Source: Thauera aromatica_A
GTDB lineage: Bacteria; Pseudomonadota; Gammaproteobacteria; Burkholderiales; Rhodocyclaceae
DNA length: 64,000 bases
Direction: 5' to 3'
Assembly: GCF_023093595.1 (NCBI RefSeq)
Contig: NZ_JALLIK010000104.1
Coordinates: 1-64,000 of the forward strand
The notes under the pieces were generated by a model. The model saw only the letters and a program-made list of their open reading frames with translations. It was not told the origin of the DNA and did not search any database. Both the position numbers and the translations under genes were made by a program. Shown piece by piece: positions 42,005-51,900 of the stretch. Every line of letters starts with the position of its first letter. Position 1 is the stretch's first letter.

Positions 42005-44623
42005 TCAGAAGTCATTCGTGAAGGCGAGATCAACCCGCAGCGGCACGCGTAGCACCTCGACCTTGGTCGTGGCATCGCGCGCGGTCAGCCAATAGTCACG
42101 CGTCTTGTCGTAGGTGCCGGCGAGCACGGTCAGGAACACCGACTTCTTGCGCTCGTCGAGCAGCTGCGAGGCGCTATCAAAGGTGAGCGTCTGCTCGTTG
42201 CTGATCGGCCGTTCGCCATCGCGTAGCGCGATCACCACCGTGCGCGGCAGCACCTTGTCGGAAACGGCCTCGGTCTGGATGAACTCGAAGCGCTGGGTGT
42301 TGGTGACGACCTTGTTCGAGGCCCCGAGCAAGCTGAACTCCACGTAGCGCGCCTTCTCCTTGTCGGACTCGCTCTCTCGCACCGTGATCACCGGCACCAC
42401 GATCTCCTGCGGCATCGCACTGCCGTGCACGAAGCGCGCCCCACCGGCAAAGTGGAAGCGGCTCGCGCCCTTCGGTACCCAAAAGTCCAGGCTACCGTCC
42501 GGATCCGTGCCTGCCGTCAGCGCCGTGTTGCCGCACCATGCCTTGGGCGACGTGCCGATGCCGCGCCCGAGCAGGTAGCGCTTCTTCGCCTTCAGCGTGC
42601 CCTCCGGCTGCGCGTCGAGCGCCGACTTGTCCGCAGCCAGCAGCGGCGCCTCCTGATAGATGAAGCCGTGGTCGGCGGTAAGCAGCACCGTCGAGCCGTT
42701 CAAGCTGTTGATGATGAAGCTCACGAGCTGCGAGAGCTGGGCCAGAGCCTCGTCCACCGCGCGGAACGTCATCCCCTCGGTGGCCTGCTTGTCGCCCAGG
42801 GCATCGATGTGGTCGTGATACACATAGATCACCCGCCGATCGCGCACCAGCGCCCTGCCCTTGTCCTTGCCCAAGGCGAGCAGCTCGTCGGCCTTCATCG
42901 CCAGCCCCTCGTACTTCTCCAGGTGTGCGTGGCGCTGTTCCAGCGTGGCCACCGGCTGGCCATCGGCCACCACATCGAGATTGCTGTTGGCCTTGTAGGC
43001 CAGACTGTGATGCGGCAGCAGCGCCGCCATCCCCAGCGTGGTGTAGCTCGGCAGCACGCCCAACTGCGACGACAGCCCCGCCTTGAACCGGCTCTTGCTG
43101 TTGAGCTGCTGCACCAGCTCCTCGGCGGCCTCGTAACGGAAGGCATCCGAAATCACCACGAACACCCGCTTCGCACCGGCCGCCAGCAGAGGCGCAACCT
43201 GGATGTCGAAGAAGCGATGCTGGTTCGGCATCCCGGCGGCCGTCCAGTGACTCAACAAGCCCCCCTCGCCCTCGACGACCCTCGCCCAGGCGGTACCAAA
43301 CTGCGGCAGGAACCACCCCGTGTAGGTTTCCTCGATTCGAACGCGCAGTTCATGCAGCACCGCCCAGCCCATCGGCTCGACCTTCTCCGCCGCCTCATGG
43401 AAATGCCGATACAACTGGTCGAAGCGGAACAGCTCTGCCTGATAGGCCATCAGCGCCGCCTCTGCGCTGGCAAAGCTGAAGCCCGCGTCGAAACGGGCCT
43501 TCAGCTCGAAGAAAGCCGCCCCAGCCTCGATCGCGTCGTAGCATGCAGCCAGCGCGCGGCTCTCGCTCGCGCTCTGCGCCATCAGCCGACTCGCCCAGTG
43601 CCCATCTCGCCGACGCGCGATCAGCGCCTGCATCGCCTCGTCGCTCGCCCCTGCGCCGGCCAGCACCCGATCCTTCAGGTCCTTCAGGATCCGCCGCTCG
43701 ACGACCGCAAAGGTCATGGTCTCGGCCAAGGCGTCGCCCGGCAGCACGCTCAGCACCCCATCCAGGCCGATCTCGCCGGCCACCGCATCCGACAACAGGT
43801 TGTAGCTCTCGTAGGCGGCCATATCGGTCCGCCACCGCGCGGCAAACACCGACGCGTTGGCCGCCAGCGTGCGATCCGGCAGCACAAAGTGTCGCAGCGA
43901 CTCAGGTGCGGCTCCGGAGAGCGAGCGGCAGAAATCCGTCACCAGGATGCGGTACAGCAGATCCCGCAAGGTGAAGGCCGGCGCCACACCATCTGCGCCA
44001 TACCCCAGCGTCTGCAGCGCAAACGCCCAGAAGGCCGAGTTCAGCTCATTGGCGACGATGTCCTGCCACGCACGCGGCTCGGCCGCCAGATCTGCCTCGC
44101 CCTCATGCACCATCGAACTCAACAGGCGAAGAAGAATGGTCTGGAAATCCGCCTGCTCCGAGCGCACCAGCACCGCCAGCATCTTGCGGTCCAGCGCCTC
44201 GGCGTCATCACTCGGCGTCACGAGGCGGCGCAGCTTCTCCACACGGTCTTTGGCCCGCAGGAACTTGCTGCGCGCCTTCAGATGCGGGCGCAGGGCCTGA
44301 CTCGTCAGGCCCAGGTCGTCCAGCAGCATGGAGTTCGAGTCCGCACGGAACGCCCGACCCCGCAGGCGCAAATCGAGGAGCCAGTCCTTCGCCGGATCGG
44401 GTTCGGCTGCAGGCCGGTAGAACAGCCAGCGCGTGCCAGGTGCGCGCTCGACGTCGAGCTTCACCTGCAGGGCTGGCGTGCGGTCGAGCCGCAGGACATG
44501 TACGCCTTCCAGGCTCAGGCCATCCACCCATGCGGAGAACTCGCCATCGGGGTCGTCCCAGAACAGAAGGTGCTGGGTCGCGAACTGCGCCTGCAGGGCT
44601 TCGACGATGCGTTGATGACTCAA
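42005..44623 (-). CDS. pglZ: BREX protein PglZ (alkaline phosphatase superfamily)
   Basis: An 872-residue protein with an N-terminal helical region and the C-terminal PglZ domain: VISDAFRYEAAEEL near residue 490, LPSYTTLGMAALLPH, and VLLTADHGFIYQE near 648. These are the metal-site motifs of the alkaline phosphatase superfamily. PglZ is a core BREX component that works with PglX and BrxB. Here it is separated from pglX by the ATPase, TOPRIM-like and Argonaute genes; the Argonaute stop lies 33 bases upstream. Confidence 0.93.
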   Translation of the reverse strand: MSHQRIVEALQAQFATQHLLFWDDPDGEFSAWVDGLSLEGVHVLRLDRTPALQVKLDVERAPGTRWLFYRPAAEPDPAKDWLLDLRLRGRAFRADSNSMLLDDLGLTSQALRPHLKARSKFLRAKDRVEKLRRLVTPSDDAEALDRKMLAVLVRSEQADFQTILLRLLSSMVHEGEADLAAEPRAWQDIVANELNSAFWAFALQTLGYGADGVAPAFTLRDLLYRILVTDFCRSLSGAAPESLRHFVLPDRTLAANASVFAARWRTDMAAYESYNLLSDAVAGEIGLDGVLSVLPGDALAETMTFAVVERRILKDLKDRVLAGAGASDEAMQALIARRRDGHWASRLMAQSASESRALAACYDAIEAGAAFFELKARFDAGFSFASAEAALMAYQAELFRFDQLYRHFHEAAEKVEPMGWAVLHELRVRIEETYTGWFLPQFGTAWARVVEGEGGLLSHWTAAGMPNQHRFFDIQVAPLLAAGAKRVFVVISDAFRYEAAEELVQQLNSKSRFKAGLSSQLGVLPSYTTLGMAALLPHHSLAYKANSNLDVVADGQPVATLEQRHAHLEKYEGLAMKADELLALGKDKGRALVRDRRVIYVYHDHIDALGDKQATEGMTFRAVDEALAQLSQLVSFIINSLNGSTVLLTADHGFIYQEAPLLAADKSALDAQPEGTLKAKKRYLLGRGIGTSPKAWCGNTALTAGTDPDGSLDFWVPKGASRFHFAGGARFVHGSAMPQEIVVPVITVRESESDKEKARYVEFSLLGASNKVVTNTQRFEFIQTEAVSDKVLPRTVVIALRDGERPISNEQTLTFDSASQLLDERKKSVFLTVLAGTYDKTRDYWLTARDATTKVEVLRVPLRVDLAFTNDF

Positions 44624-44656
44624 AACGACTCCAGATTCACGAACCCGCAGGTCCGC

Positions 44657-46903
44657 TCAAAGGTAAACGGGACACAGCCGGTCCATCTTGGAAAGGTCAT
44701 CCAGATTGCACTCCTGCCGCAGCGTTGCGAAACGATCCGCATGGTGCGTCGTCACCGGCAGTCGCGGATGTCGGTAAAGCGATGCCCCGTGTATGCGGCT
44801 CAAGAGCACCACCTGTCTGGCGAGGGTGTGGAGATCCGTTTCACCGTAACGCTTGCGCAGGCGCAACGGCCGCACTGTGACCTTGTCTCCCCAGCTCGAT
44901 CCGAGTTCCTCACCGCTGTAGGTGGCGATGATCAACTCATCCAGCCCCGGCAGTTCGAATGCATCACCCACCTCAGGATTGCGGAACGCCTTCTTGTTCT
45001 CCGCAACGACCACCCGTCGATACAAAGGCGGACAACCGCTCTTCACTACTTCGAGAACATCCACCTGTACCGAGTGATCGCGCTCGAAGTTGCGAATCAC
45101 GTCCAACGACTCGAATAGCCGCCCATCGCGGTGCAGCGCAATCCTGCGCGGCAGCGCGCCCAAGTGCACCTGCCGATATGCTTGCAGACTACGTTCGAGC
45201 AGATCACCCAACACGGCATCCTCGACTCGCTCGCCACGCTGCGCTTCCGCGAGTTGCCAACCCAGTTGAGCCCCCTCGCGGGTAAACAGGAAGGCAAGCC
45301 CGGGCGCCCGCTGGCTGACACCGCCCAAATCGAGACCAATGAAGAGATCGGTGTCGCCCGGCATGTCGTCGATCGCGCACAACACACCGCCACCCTTGCT
45401 GAATACCCCGGCCGCCAAGTTGTTGTAGTAGCTTGGCTGATAGGTCCTCGGGGGGTGATCCAAGCGCATGAACTGGGTCGCCAGCCCGTAGCGGTAAGCC
45501 ACGTCGCGAATCTTCTTTTTGTCTGCACCACGGCCCAGACCGATCAACAGCAAGGTGTTGTCCGGCTTGCGCTGACCAAGGCGTTGGTTCAATGCTTCGG
45601 CATCACCTGCAGGGGCAGCAGTCTTCCAGGACGTCAGATCGGGATGCCACTTGCGGCAGACGCGCTCGACCTCTTGGAAGTGGCGGACAGCGGCCTCCTG
45701 CTCCAGGTCCGTGCCCCCAACGACCAACGGCACAACCAGCTTTCTCGTCATCCCCCGGTAGGCACCGTGACGCAACACTGCCTTTTCGCTATCGGCGACC
45801 GCAGCACCGCGAAAACGAAGGCGAAACTCCGGCTTCAGTGTGCGCAGATAGCGATGCGTATCCTTAAGGGGCTGCAGACAAGCGCCGAGTTCGCTGACCT
45901 GCAGGCCCTTGACCAGCCGGAATGCCGCCTTCAAGCGTTCCCCTACCGGCCATTTCAAAGAGCTGGCAATCCGCTCCAGCAAACGGCTATCTATATTGCT
46001 CAGGGTCTCGAAATCGAACATCGGCAGGAGCAAGGCGGCAAGATGCTCCATAGGTTTTGCACGTGTATCCCTCCCGTACCGCACATGAACCACCTGCGAA
46101 GCAGCTACGGCCTCGCGCTCATAGTCTGGAATATTGCCTTTGCTCTCGTGGTAGTCGAGCAAGCTAACCTCACCCTTCGGCGTCGGAAAGGTTGAGAGTG
46201 CCGTTCGATCAGCCACCATGCCAATCAAGTCAGCACTTCCATACTGCCCGTTGGATGCATACCGATGCCGGACACGACGAATACCCTCGATCCATTCTGG
46301 GCGCTTGCGGATCACCCAATCGAGGGTCACATGCGGTTGGGGCAGCAGACGGTGCCTTACATCGAAACCTACCAAGGCAGTGCCGTCGGGCAATACTTCG
46401 GGGATCAGCGTCACGCTCTGAAAGGCATCAAGATAGTCACTACCCGCCTTCACACGCTCCGAGGGCTGGCACGTGGTGAGTCTGACCAGATTCCCGGCTC
46501 CCGCCTCCGCCTCCAGATGACCATTGCTGGCATACGCGAGCTTTCTGCCGCCGTGCATGAGACATTGATTCAACAGGCGCTGAATCGCACCACGTTCTGC
46601 ATGAGTCCCGCTCTGTAGCACACCCGGCGTCTCATCGCACGCGGTGCAGCACGTCCCGCCCCATTCGTGCTTCAGCACCTTCAAGGGACTAAGACTCAGC
46701 ACCCGCCAAGGCCCATCGTCAGTCACCGCGCACCAGCCGTTAGCACCGCTCAACATGCGGGCGCCACGGCGAGTCAACTGGGTAGGGTCGGTGTCTTCAT
46801 GATCACGATCGAAAGTCAGCCGGTAGCAGTACACCGGAAGGACATCCAGCTTGCGATCAAGCTCAAGCGCAGCAAGGGAAAGCTCCGTCAAAGCGGTCTC
46901 CAA
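44657..46903 (-). CDS. Long prokaryotic Argonaute with predicted DEDD catalytic tetrad
   Basis: A 748-residue protein with N, PAZ-like (about 165-300), MID (NTLLLIGLGRG; YGLATQFMR; YYNNLAAGVFSKGGG, about 455-510) and PIWI domains. The PIWI domain shows LFIGLDLGG (D525), RGERV (E558, glutamate-finger position), ALHRDGRL (D593) and THHADRF (D723), and ends in the typical PVYL. The spacing (33, 35 and 130 residues) fits active long pAgos, which cut nucleic acid guided by small DNA or RNA. It sits on the BREX strand between a TOPRIM-like gene and pglZ. Guide and target type cannot be told from sequence. Confidence 0.88.
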   Translation of the reverse strand: METALTELSLAALELDRKLDVLPVYCYRLTFDRDHEDTDPTQLTRRGARMLSGANGWCAVTDDGPWRVLSLSPLKVLKHEWGGTCCTACDETPGVLQSGTHAERGAIQRLLNQCLMHGGRKLAYASNGHLEAEAGAGNLVRLTTCQPSERVKAGSDYLDAFQSVTLIPEVLPDGTALVGFDVRHRLLPQPHVTLDWVIRKRPEWIEGIRRVRHRYASNGQYGSADLIGMVADRTALSTFPTPKGEVSLLDYHESKGNIPDYEREAVAASQVVHVRYGRDTRAKPMEHLAALLLPMFDFETLSNIDSRLLERIASSLKWPVGERLKAAFRLVKGLQVSELGACLQPLKDTHRYLRTLKPEFRLRFRGAAVADSEKAVLRHGAYRGMTRKLVVPLVVGGTDLEQEAAVRHFQEVERVCRKWHPDLTSWKTAAPAGDAEALNQRLGQRKPDNTLLLIGLGRGADKKKIRDVAYRYGLATQFMRLDHPPRTYQPSYYNNLAAGVFSKGGGVLCAIDDMPGDTDLFIGLDLGGVSQRAPGLAFLFTREGAQLGWQLAEAQRGERVEDAVLGDLLERSLQAYRQVHLGALPRRIALHRDGRLFESLDVIRNFERDHSVQVDVLEVVKSGCPPLYRRVVVAENKKAFRNPEVGDAFELPGLDELIIATYSGEELGSSWGDKVTVRPLRLRKRYGETDLHTLARQVVLLSRIHGASLYRHPRLPVTTHHADRFATLRQECNLDDLSKMDRLCPVYL

Positions 46904-46994
46904 CCATATTCATCGCCAACAACAAACCGAACCCGGCGTCGCCTCATCACCCTCGCTTCACTGCACATTGCCAGCCGACAACCCGGGAAGAATA

Positions 46995-47013
46995 GTGCAA
47001 CAACCTCTTGCAC
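46995..47013. promoter_or_regulatory. Inverted repeat upstream of the Argonaute gene
   Basis: GTGCAA-N7-TTGCAC in the 138-base gap between the TOPRIM-like gene and the Argonaute, within an AT-richer patch (to about 47030). It may be an operator or part of a separate promoter for the Argonaute and pglZ-brxL. No strong -35/-10 pair is certain. Confidence 0.35.
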
Positions 47014-47041
47014 AAATTATCAAAGCATAACCGCAAGCTGA

Positions 47042-47791
47042 TCAGGCTCTACCACGGACGGTGTTCAGCACCTCCACCATCCGCTCCCGAAATGCCCGAT
47101 AACTCCCCATCTCCATCGCCGAATCGGGCTCGAAGGGATGCCCTTCCAGCCATTCGCGCAGTTCCGCGCTCGACTTCTCTTCGCCGAAAGCACGCGCCAG
47201 CTCCTTCTTCGGATGTCTTGAGGATCCCAGGTTTCCCGGCAGATCTTCGAGTGCGCTGCAGGCCTGATACGGCGAGCTCTTGGCGGCGCAGAGCAGCCAG
47301 GCTTCGGAAGTCGGCTTGGGCAGCATCGGCACACCTCGCTCGAAGCCCGCACGCCCAAAACCACGTTCAATGGAGTGCCACTTTTCGGCCCAAGCACCAT
47401 CGCGTATCGAGTGGGTACCGTCGGTGTCCCGAAAGAAGACCGCTACAGCAGAGTCGTCTTCATCCGCCTCGATCTGTAAGGCAAGCTTGCCGTAGGACCA
47501 AGCCATCTTCATAAAGTAGCCAGTTTCCTGCCCCTGCTTCTTACCCGTCAGTGAAACCGCTCGCCGGTTGCCTCGCAGGTCGTCAGCTACATCACTCAGG
47601 CATTGCTTGGCGATATAGCGCAAGCGCGTGGGCACATCCTTCAGCACCGAGAACTTGAGTACATCCTGAATGATCTGGTCGACCAGCGCCGCCATCGGCC
47701 CGGCCTCGAAGGCATCACCGTCACACTGCCCGACCGGCATCGCACAGCGGCCGAGATCGCTCGGCCCTTCACCACTGAGCAACAACAGCAT
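47042..47791 (-). CDS. TOPRIM-like (DUF4276/DUF4435-type) partner protein
   Basis: A 249-residue protein with an acidic TOPRIM-like pattern: Glu in LLLLSGEGPSDLG at the N-terminus, an Asp pair in VFFRDTDGTHSI near 118-122, and PKPTSEAWLLC near 162. The start overlaps the ATPase stop by one base (TGATG). ATPase plus TOPRIM pairs act as OLD- or PARIS-like defence units in which the ATPase restrains or delivers a nuclease. The exact family is uncertain. Confidence 0.6.
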   Translation of the reverse strand: MLLLLSGEGPSDLGRCAMPVGQCDGDAFEAGPMAALVDQIIQDVLKFSVLKDVPTRLRYIAKQCLSDVADDLRGNRRAVSLTGKKQGQETGYFMKMAWSYGKLALQIEADEDDSAVAVFFRDTDGTHSIRDGAWAEKWHSIERGFGRAGFERGVPMLPKPTSEAWLLCAAKSSPYQACSALEDLPGNLGSSRHPKKELARAFGEEKSSAELREWLEGHPFEPDSAMEMGSYRAFRERMVEVLNTVRGRA

Positions 47792-48951
47792 CAGCCCGCC
47801 TCCGCCGCTTCGCGGGCTTCGTCCTCGTCATCCAGCGTCATGCATTTCTGAGCAAGCCGGTTGAGGTCCGTATCCACGAACGCCTCGCCCGGCCCCATCA
47901 CCTCCAGCTTCTCGGCGATGTGCGGCAGCTCGAAGAACGGCCGGGCGCGGGTTTCACCACGCTCGTTCTTGTAGATGAAGGTCACTGACTCTGCTGCAAC
48001 GGCATCGTCCAGATAGTTCAGGATCATCGGACTGTGTGTCGTCACCAGGATCTGCTGGCGTGCCTGCACCAGCGCATCGACCAACCTCTCGATGATTTCG
48101 GGGTTCATGCCGTTCTCGATCTCGTCGAGCAGGATCAGCGAGCGGTCGGAATCCGCCTGCGCCAGCACGGCCAGCACGCGCAACAAGCCGTCATTGATGT
48201 GGCGGGCCTCGGTTTCGAGACGCTGTGCGCCGAATTGCTCGATCACCGTCAGCCTCTTCCAGCCTGCGCGCTGCGTCGACACCTTGAAGTCGACAAGCGT
48301 GGGATAAAAGCTGCGCAACAGTTCGCGTAGCCGTTCTCGTGCCGCGCCTTTGATGCTGTGTAGAAACGCTGTCAGCTTCTCGCCGCCCGCACCGATATCG
48401 GGGTCCCCGGACCGGGCCCGGCGTCGCATCAGGTTGGGCGCAAGCAGCTCAAGGGAGCGGATCTTCCGCATGCAGTCGCGAAATTCGAGCAGCGGCGCGG
48501 GCAATTCCTCGTCGCGCAGTTGCGACAGAATCGAGCCCTGATACTTGAACGTAAGCGGCGCATCCTTTCCGCCACCGATCCGATAGTGCCGCCCCTTTAC
48601 ATGAAGCAAGACCCCGCCCGGCCCGATAACCGTTTCGGTCGAGCATTGAAGCTCCGTCCTGTTGAAAGCCGCTACCCAGTTGAGCTGCTGGCCGTCCGAA
48701 GCACGAAAGCTTACCGCCACCGCCACGTTGCTCTCGGGTCGCAGCTTGCAGTTCAGCTCGGATGCGCTCCACTCGCGCATCTCCAGCCACTCGTCGATGC
48801 GCCCTTCCATCAACTGAGCCATGAAATCGATGGACTGCAGCACAGTGCTCTTGCCGGCGCCGTTCATCCCAACCAGGCAGTTGAACCGGTGGAGCCGCAG
48901 CTTGAACTGCGCCAGTGATTTGAAATTCCGGACGGCAATCTGCTCAATCAT
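47791..48951 (-). CDS. AAA (SMC/OLD-type) ATPase, AriA-like
   Basis: A 386-residue ATPase starting MIEQIAVRNFKSLAQFKLRL with Walker A GMNGAGKS near 30, Walker B LILLDEIENGMNPE near 277, and the D-loop/His region LVTTHSPMILNYL. This is the AAA_15/AAA_21 group used in OLD, PARIS and similar systems. The ATG at 48951 has a perfect GGAGGT seven bases upstream and overlaps the pglX stop, so it is translated as part of the BREX operon. Confidence 0.8.
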   Translation of the reverse strand: MIEQIAVRNFKSLAQFKLRLHRFNCLVGMNGAGKSTVLQSIDFMAQLMEGRIDEWLEMREWSASELNCKLRPESNVAVAVSFRASDGQQLNWVAAFNRTELQCSTETVIGPGGVLLHVKGRHYRIGGGKDAPLTFKYQGSILSQLRDEELPAPLLEFRDCMRKIRSLELLAPNLMRRRARSGDPDIGAGGEKLTAFLHSIKGAARERLRELLRSFYPTLVDFKVSTQRAGWKRLTVIEQFGAQRLETEARHINDGLLRVLAVLAQADSDRSLILLDEIENGMNPEIIERLVDALVQARQQILVTTHSPMILNYLDDAVAAESVTFIYKNERGETRARPFFELPHIAEKLEVMGPGEAFVDTDLNRLAQKCMTLDDEDEAREAAEAG

Positions 48952-51900
48952 CGCTTGCACCTCCCGTCACCGCCTTCACCTCCGCCAGCAGATCCCCGAA
49001 CTTGCCGTAGTTCGCCTTCACCCCGTCATCCAGGTCGAGCTGGATGCGCATGTCGGCGTAGTGGCGGAGCTTTTCGTCGTAGGCCAGCAGCTCGACGTGT
49101 TTCTTGCGCAGCTTCTCGAGCTGCTTGTTGAGCTTGTTGCGGGCGGCGGTGCTGGGGGCGGCGGTGGCGTCTTTTTCCAGCATGTCGATGCGGGCCTGCA
49201 TCTTGCCGGTGAGGGGCACGACGTATTCGGCGCGCAATCTAGCCAGCGTGCCCTCGTGGTAGCGGTGCAGATAGACCAGCGCCTGAAACGCGCCTTGTTT
49301 GCCGCTGCTGAACAGCCAGTAAATCGGGCGTTTCTTGTAGGTCTGCAGGTGGTCCTTGAAGAACTTGTCGGCCAGGTAGCGGCGGATGGTTTCGTCCGGC
49401 GTCTCGTTGGCCTTGGCGCCCAGGCTCTCGGCGAGCCAGGCCATGTTCTCGTCCAGCGTGTCGGCGCCCCACGCGGCGCGCAGGAACTCGCGCACGCGGT
49501 GGGCAGCGTCGTCCTCGAACCAGAATTCGTCGGTGATCGGCACGATGCCGTCGGCGTCGGCCGGGAAGGTCTGGTAGCGGGTCGGATCGAAGCCGACGTT
49601 GCCGGCGTGGGCGTAGATCAGGCCGGGTTCGTCGAGACTGTAGCGGCCCATCATGCAGCCGATGGCGTAGGAGATCAGCTCCGCCATGCTGTCTTGGCGG
49701 AAGCGGGTCCGTTGCTCGTCTTCGGTGAGATTGCCGCCGTAGCGATAGGCGGGGTTCACCGTGAGGGTGATCTGATCGATGGGGACTTCTGGGCTGAGTT
49801 CATCCGCCAAACCGTAGGCATCGATGAAGAGACGGTTGTTCTCCTCTTCGAGTCCCTTCATTTCGGCGATGGTGTCCCGGTTTTTGGTGACCCAAGAGAC
49901 GTAGCTGGATTCGAGGCTGGTCGCGGGGTAAGGGGACGCCGTCAAGACAGGAAGAATTTGGAAGTCCCAAGAGCCCTCGTAAGAGTATTCATCGGCCTTG
50001 GCAATATCAACGCACTTCAAGGTGTTCTTTGTTATCTCGCGCTCTCCCGATATTTCTGGCCTAAAAAATGGAAGGTTGCCGATGTCATCCTTCTGAGTCG
50101 AGAGCGTTGGATTGAGAATGTTGAGGAGGCGGGAAACAAGAACGGTATTGAGGAAACCAAGAACTACCGGGCGGTCCACCTCTTGCGGAAACATCATGGA
50201 ACCTTTGTTCGAATCGAAAATTGCACCGTATTCGCAGGTGCGGAAAGTCACAGTTCCAGTAGTGAGACCACCCCACGTGAGCCCATCTTTAAAATAAAAC
50301 TCCTCGTTTGCCGCTCTCCAAGGAAGCCGCCCTTCTTTCGGATAGGGTTGGCCCTTGATATCGTTTCCGTTGTCATGCCAGTTGATCACTAGCCAGCGGT
50401 TTCCGAACCACTTCTTGAACCCACCACCTTTATTGTAGGGATACCAAGTGTAATCTGAGCTGCTCGCTCTGAGGTTCGTACCGAAGCGACGCCTATCTAC
50501 CTCCTGCCATTGCCGGAGAAACTTTTCGTTATTTCCTGTCTCAACTCCACGGAGGGCTTCGGCAATTTTACGCAGTGGCTGTCCACGCGGAAAGGCGTGC
50601 CGCAACCGATCCGAAACCCAATACGCAACCGGACTTCCCGGAATTTCCTTGAAATCATCTTGCGCCGTGGTATCAAAGCGATAGTGATTGCTCCGTAACG
50701 CTGCTTCTTTGTCCGCCTCCTGCCCATCCACCAAGCGGAAGAATGTGGGTTTGAATCCGAAGAAGTGCTGACCTTGCAGCACGAAGGCCGTTGTTTGTAC
50801 GACTTCGCCAGAAATCTCGGCAAACGCTCTTGCGCCCAAATGGGCCATCGTCTGAATGGTGCGCTGTTCGAGCAACTTCTCCCGCGTCGCCTCATACGAC
50901 GACAAGAACATCCAACTCTGCATCGTCACCATGCTGTTGAAGCCGTTGGCCTTGCACCAGCCAAAACCCCGTTCGATGAACATGGCAAACAGGTCTGACT
51001 TGCTATCGGGGAAGGTGGCCTTGGCGAACTCCTTCAGTGCGCCGTTCATCCCCTTCCCGCCCATATACGGCGGATTCGCCACCACCGCATCGAACTTCCG
51101 CCCCAGCACCTTCGCCTGCTCCACCAGTGCCATCAAATCCTGCGCCGCCGCCTGCGCATACAAGTCCCCGGTCTCGTTCGCCTTCTCCAAGGCCTCCGCC
51201 AGCGCCCGCAGTTGCGCGTTCAACGCATCCGGGATCTGGATCAGCGAGCCGAAGGTCTTTGCGTGTTCGAAGGTGTCAAGCAGCACCTTGACAGTGCCGC
51301 GCTGCACGCCAAAGGGCGCCAGATGGGTGGCGAGTTCGTCCAGGTCCAGCCCCTTGCTCTCCTGCAGGCTCAGCACATTGAGCCGGGGCGGGTCGTTGAA
51401 CAGGCGGCGGTCGTCGGCGCGGGCCTTCATCAGCAGCGCGAAGCCGGCGAGCTGTGCGGCGCGGTCGTCGATGTCGAGGCCGTAGAGGTTCTTTTCCAGA
51501 ATCAGGCGCGGGATGTCGCGCAGGCGGTAGCCGCGTTCCAGGTAGATGCCTTTGAGCAGCGCGTAGGCTTCGACCAGGATGTGGCCGGAGCCGCAGGCGG
51601 GGTCGAGCACGGTGATGGATTCGGGGTTGAGGCTGCCGCCGTCTTCGTCGATGCGGGTCTGGGTGATCGCGGCTAAAGCCGCTCCTACATCGGGGGTTTG
51701 TTCGGCGGGCTGGATGTAGTAGGGCCATTGGCTGGCGAGCGTGCTGGCGGGGTTGGCCATCAGCCACAGGCGGCCGACGCTGTTCTGCATCAGGTATTGC
51801 ACGATCCAGTTGGGGGTGAAGAGCTGGGTGGCGGCGGGGATGTCCTCGCTCTTGACCACCTTGCCGATGACCTGGTCCTTCTTCTCGCTGATGTAGAACT

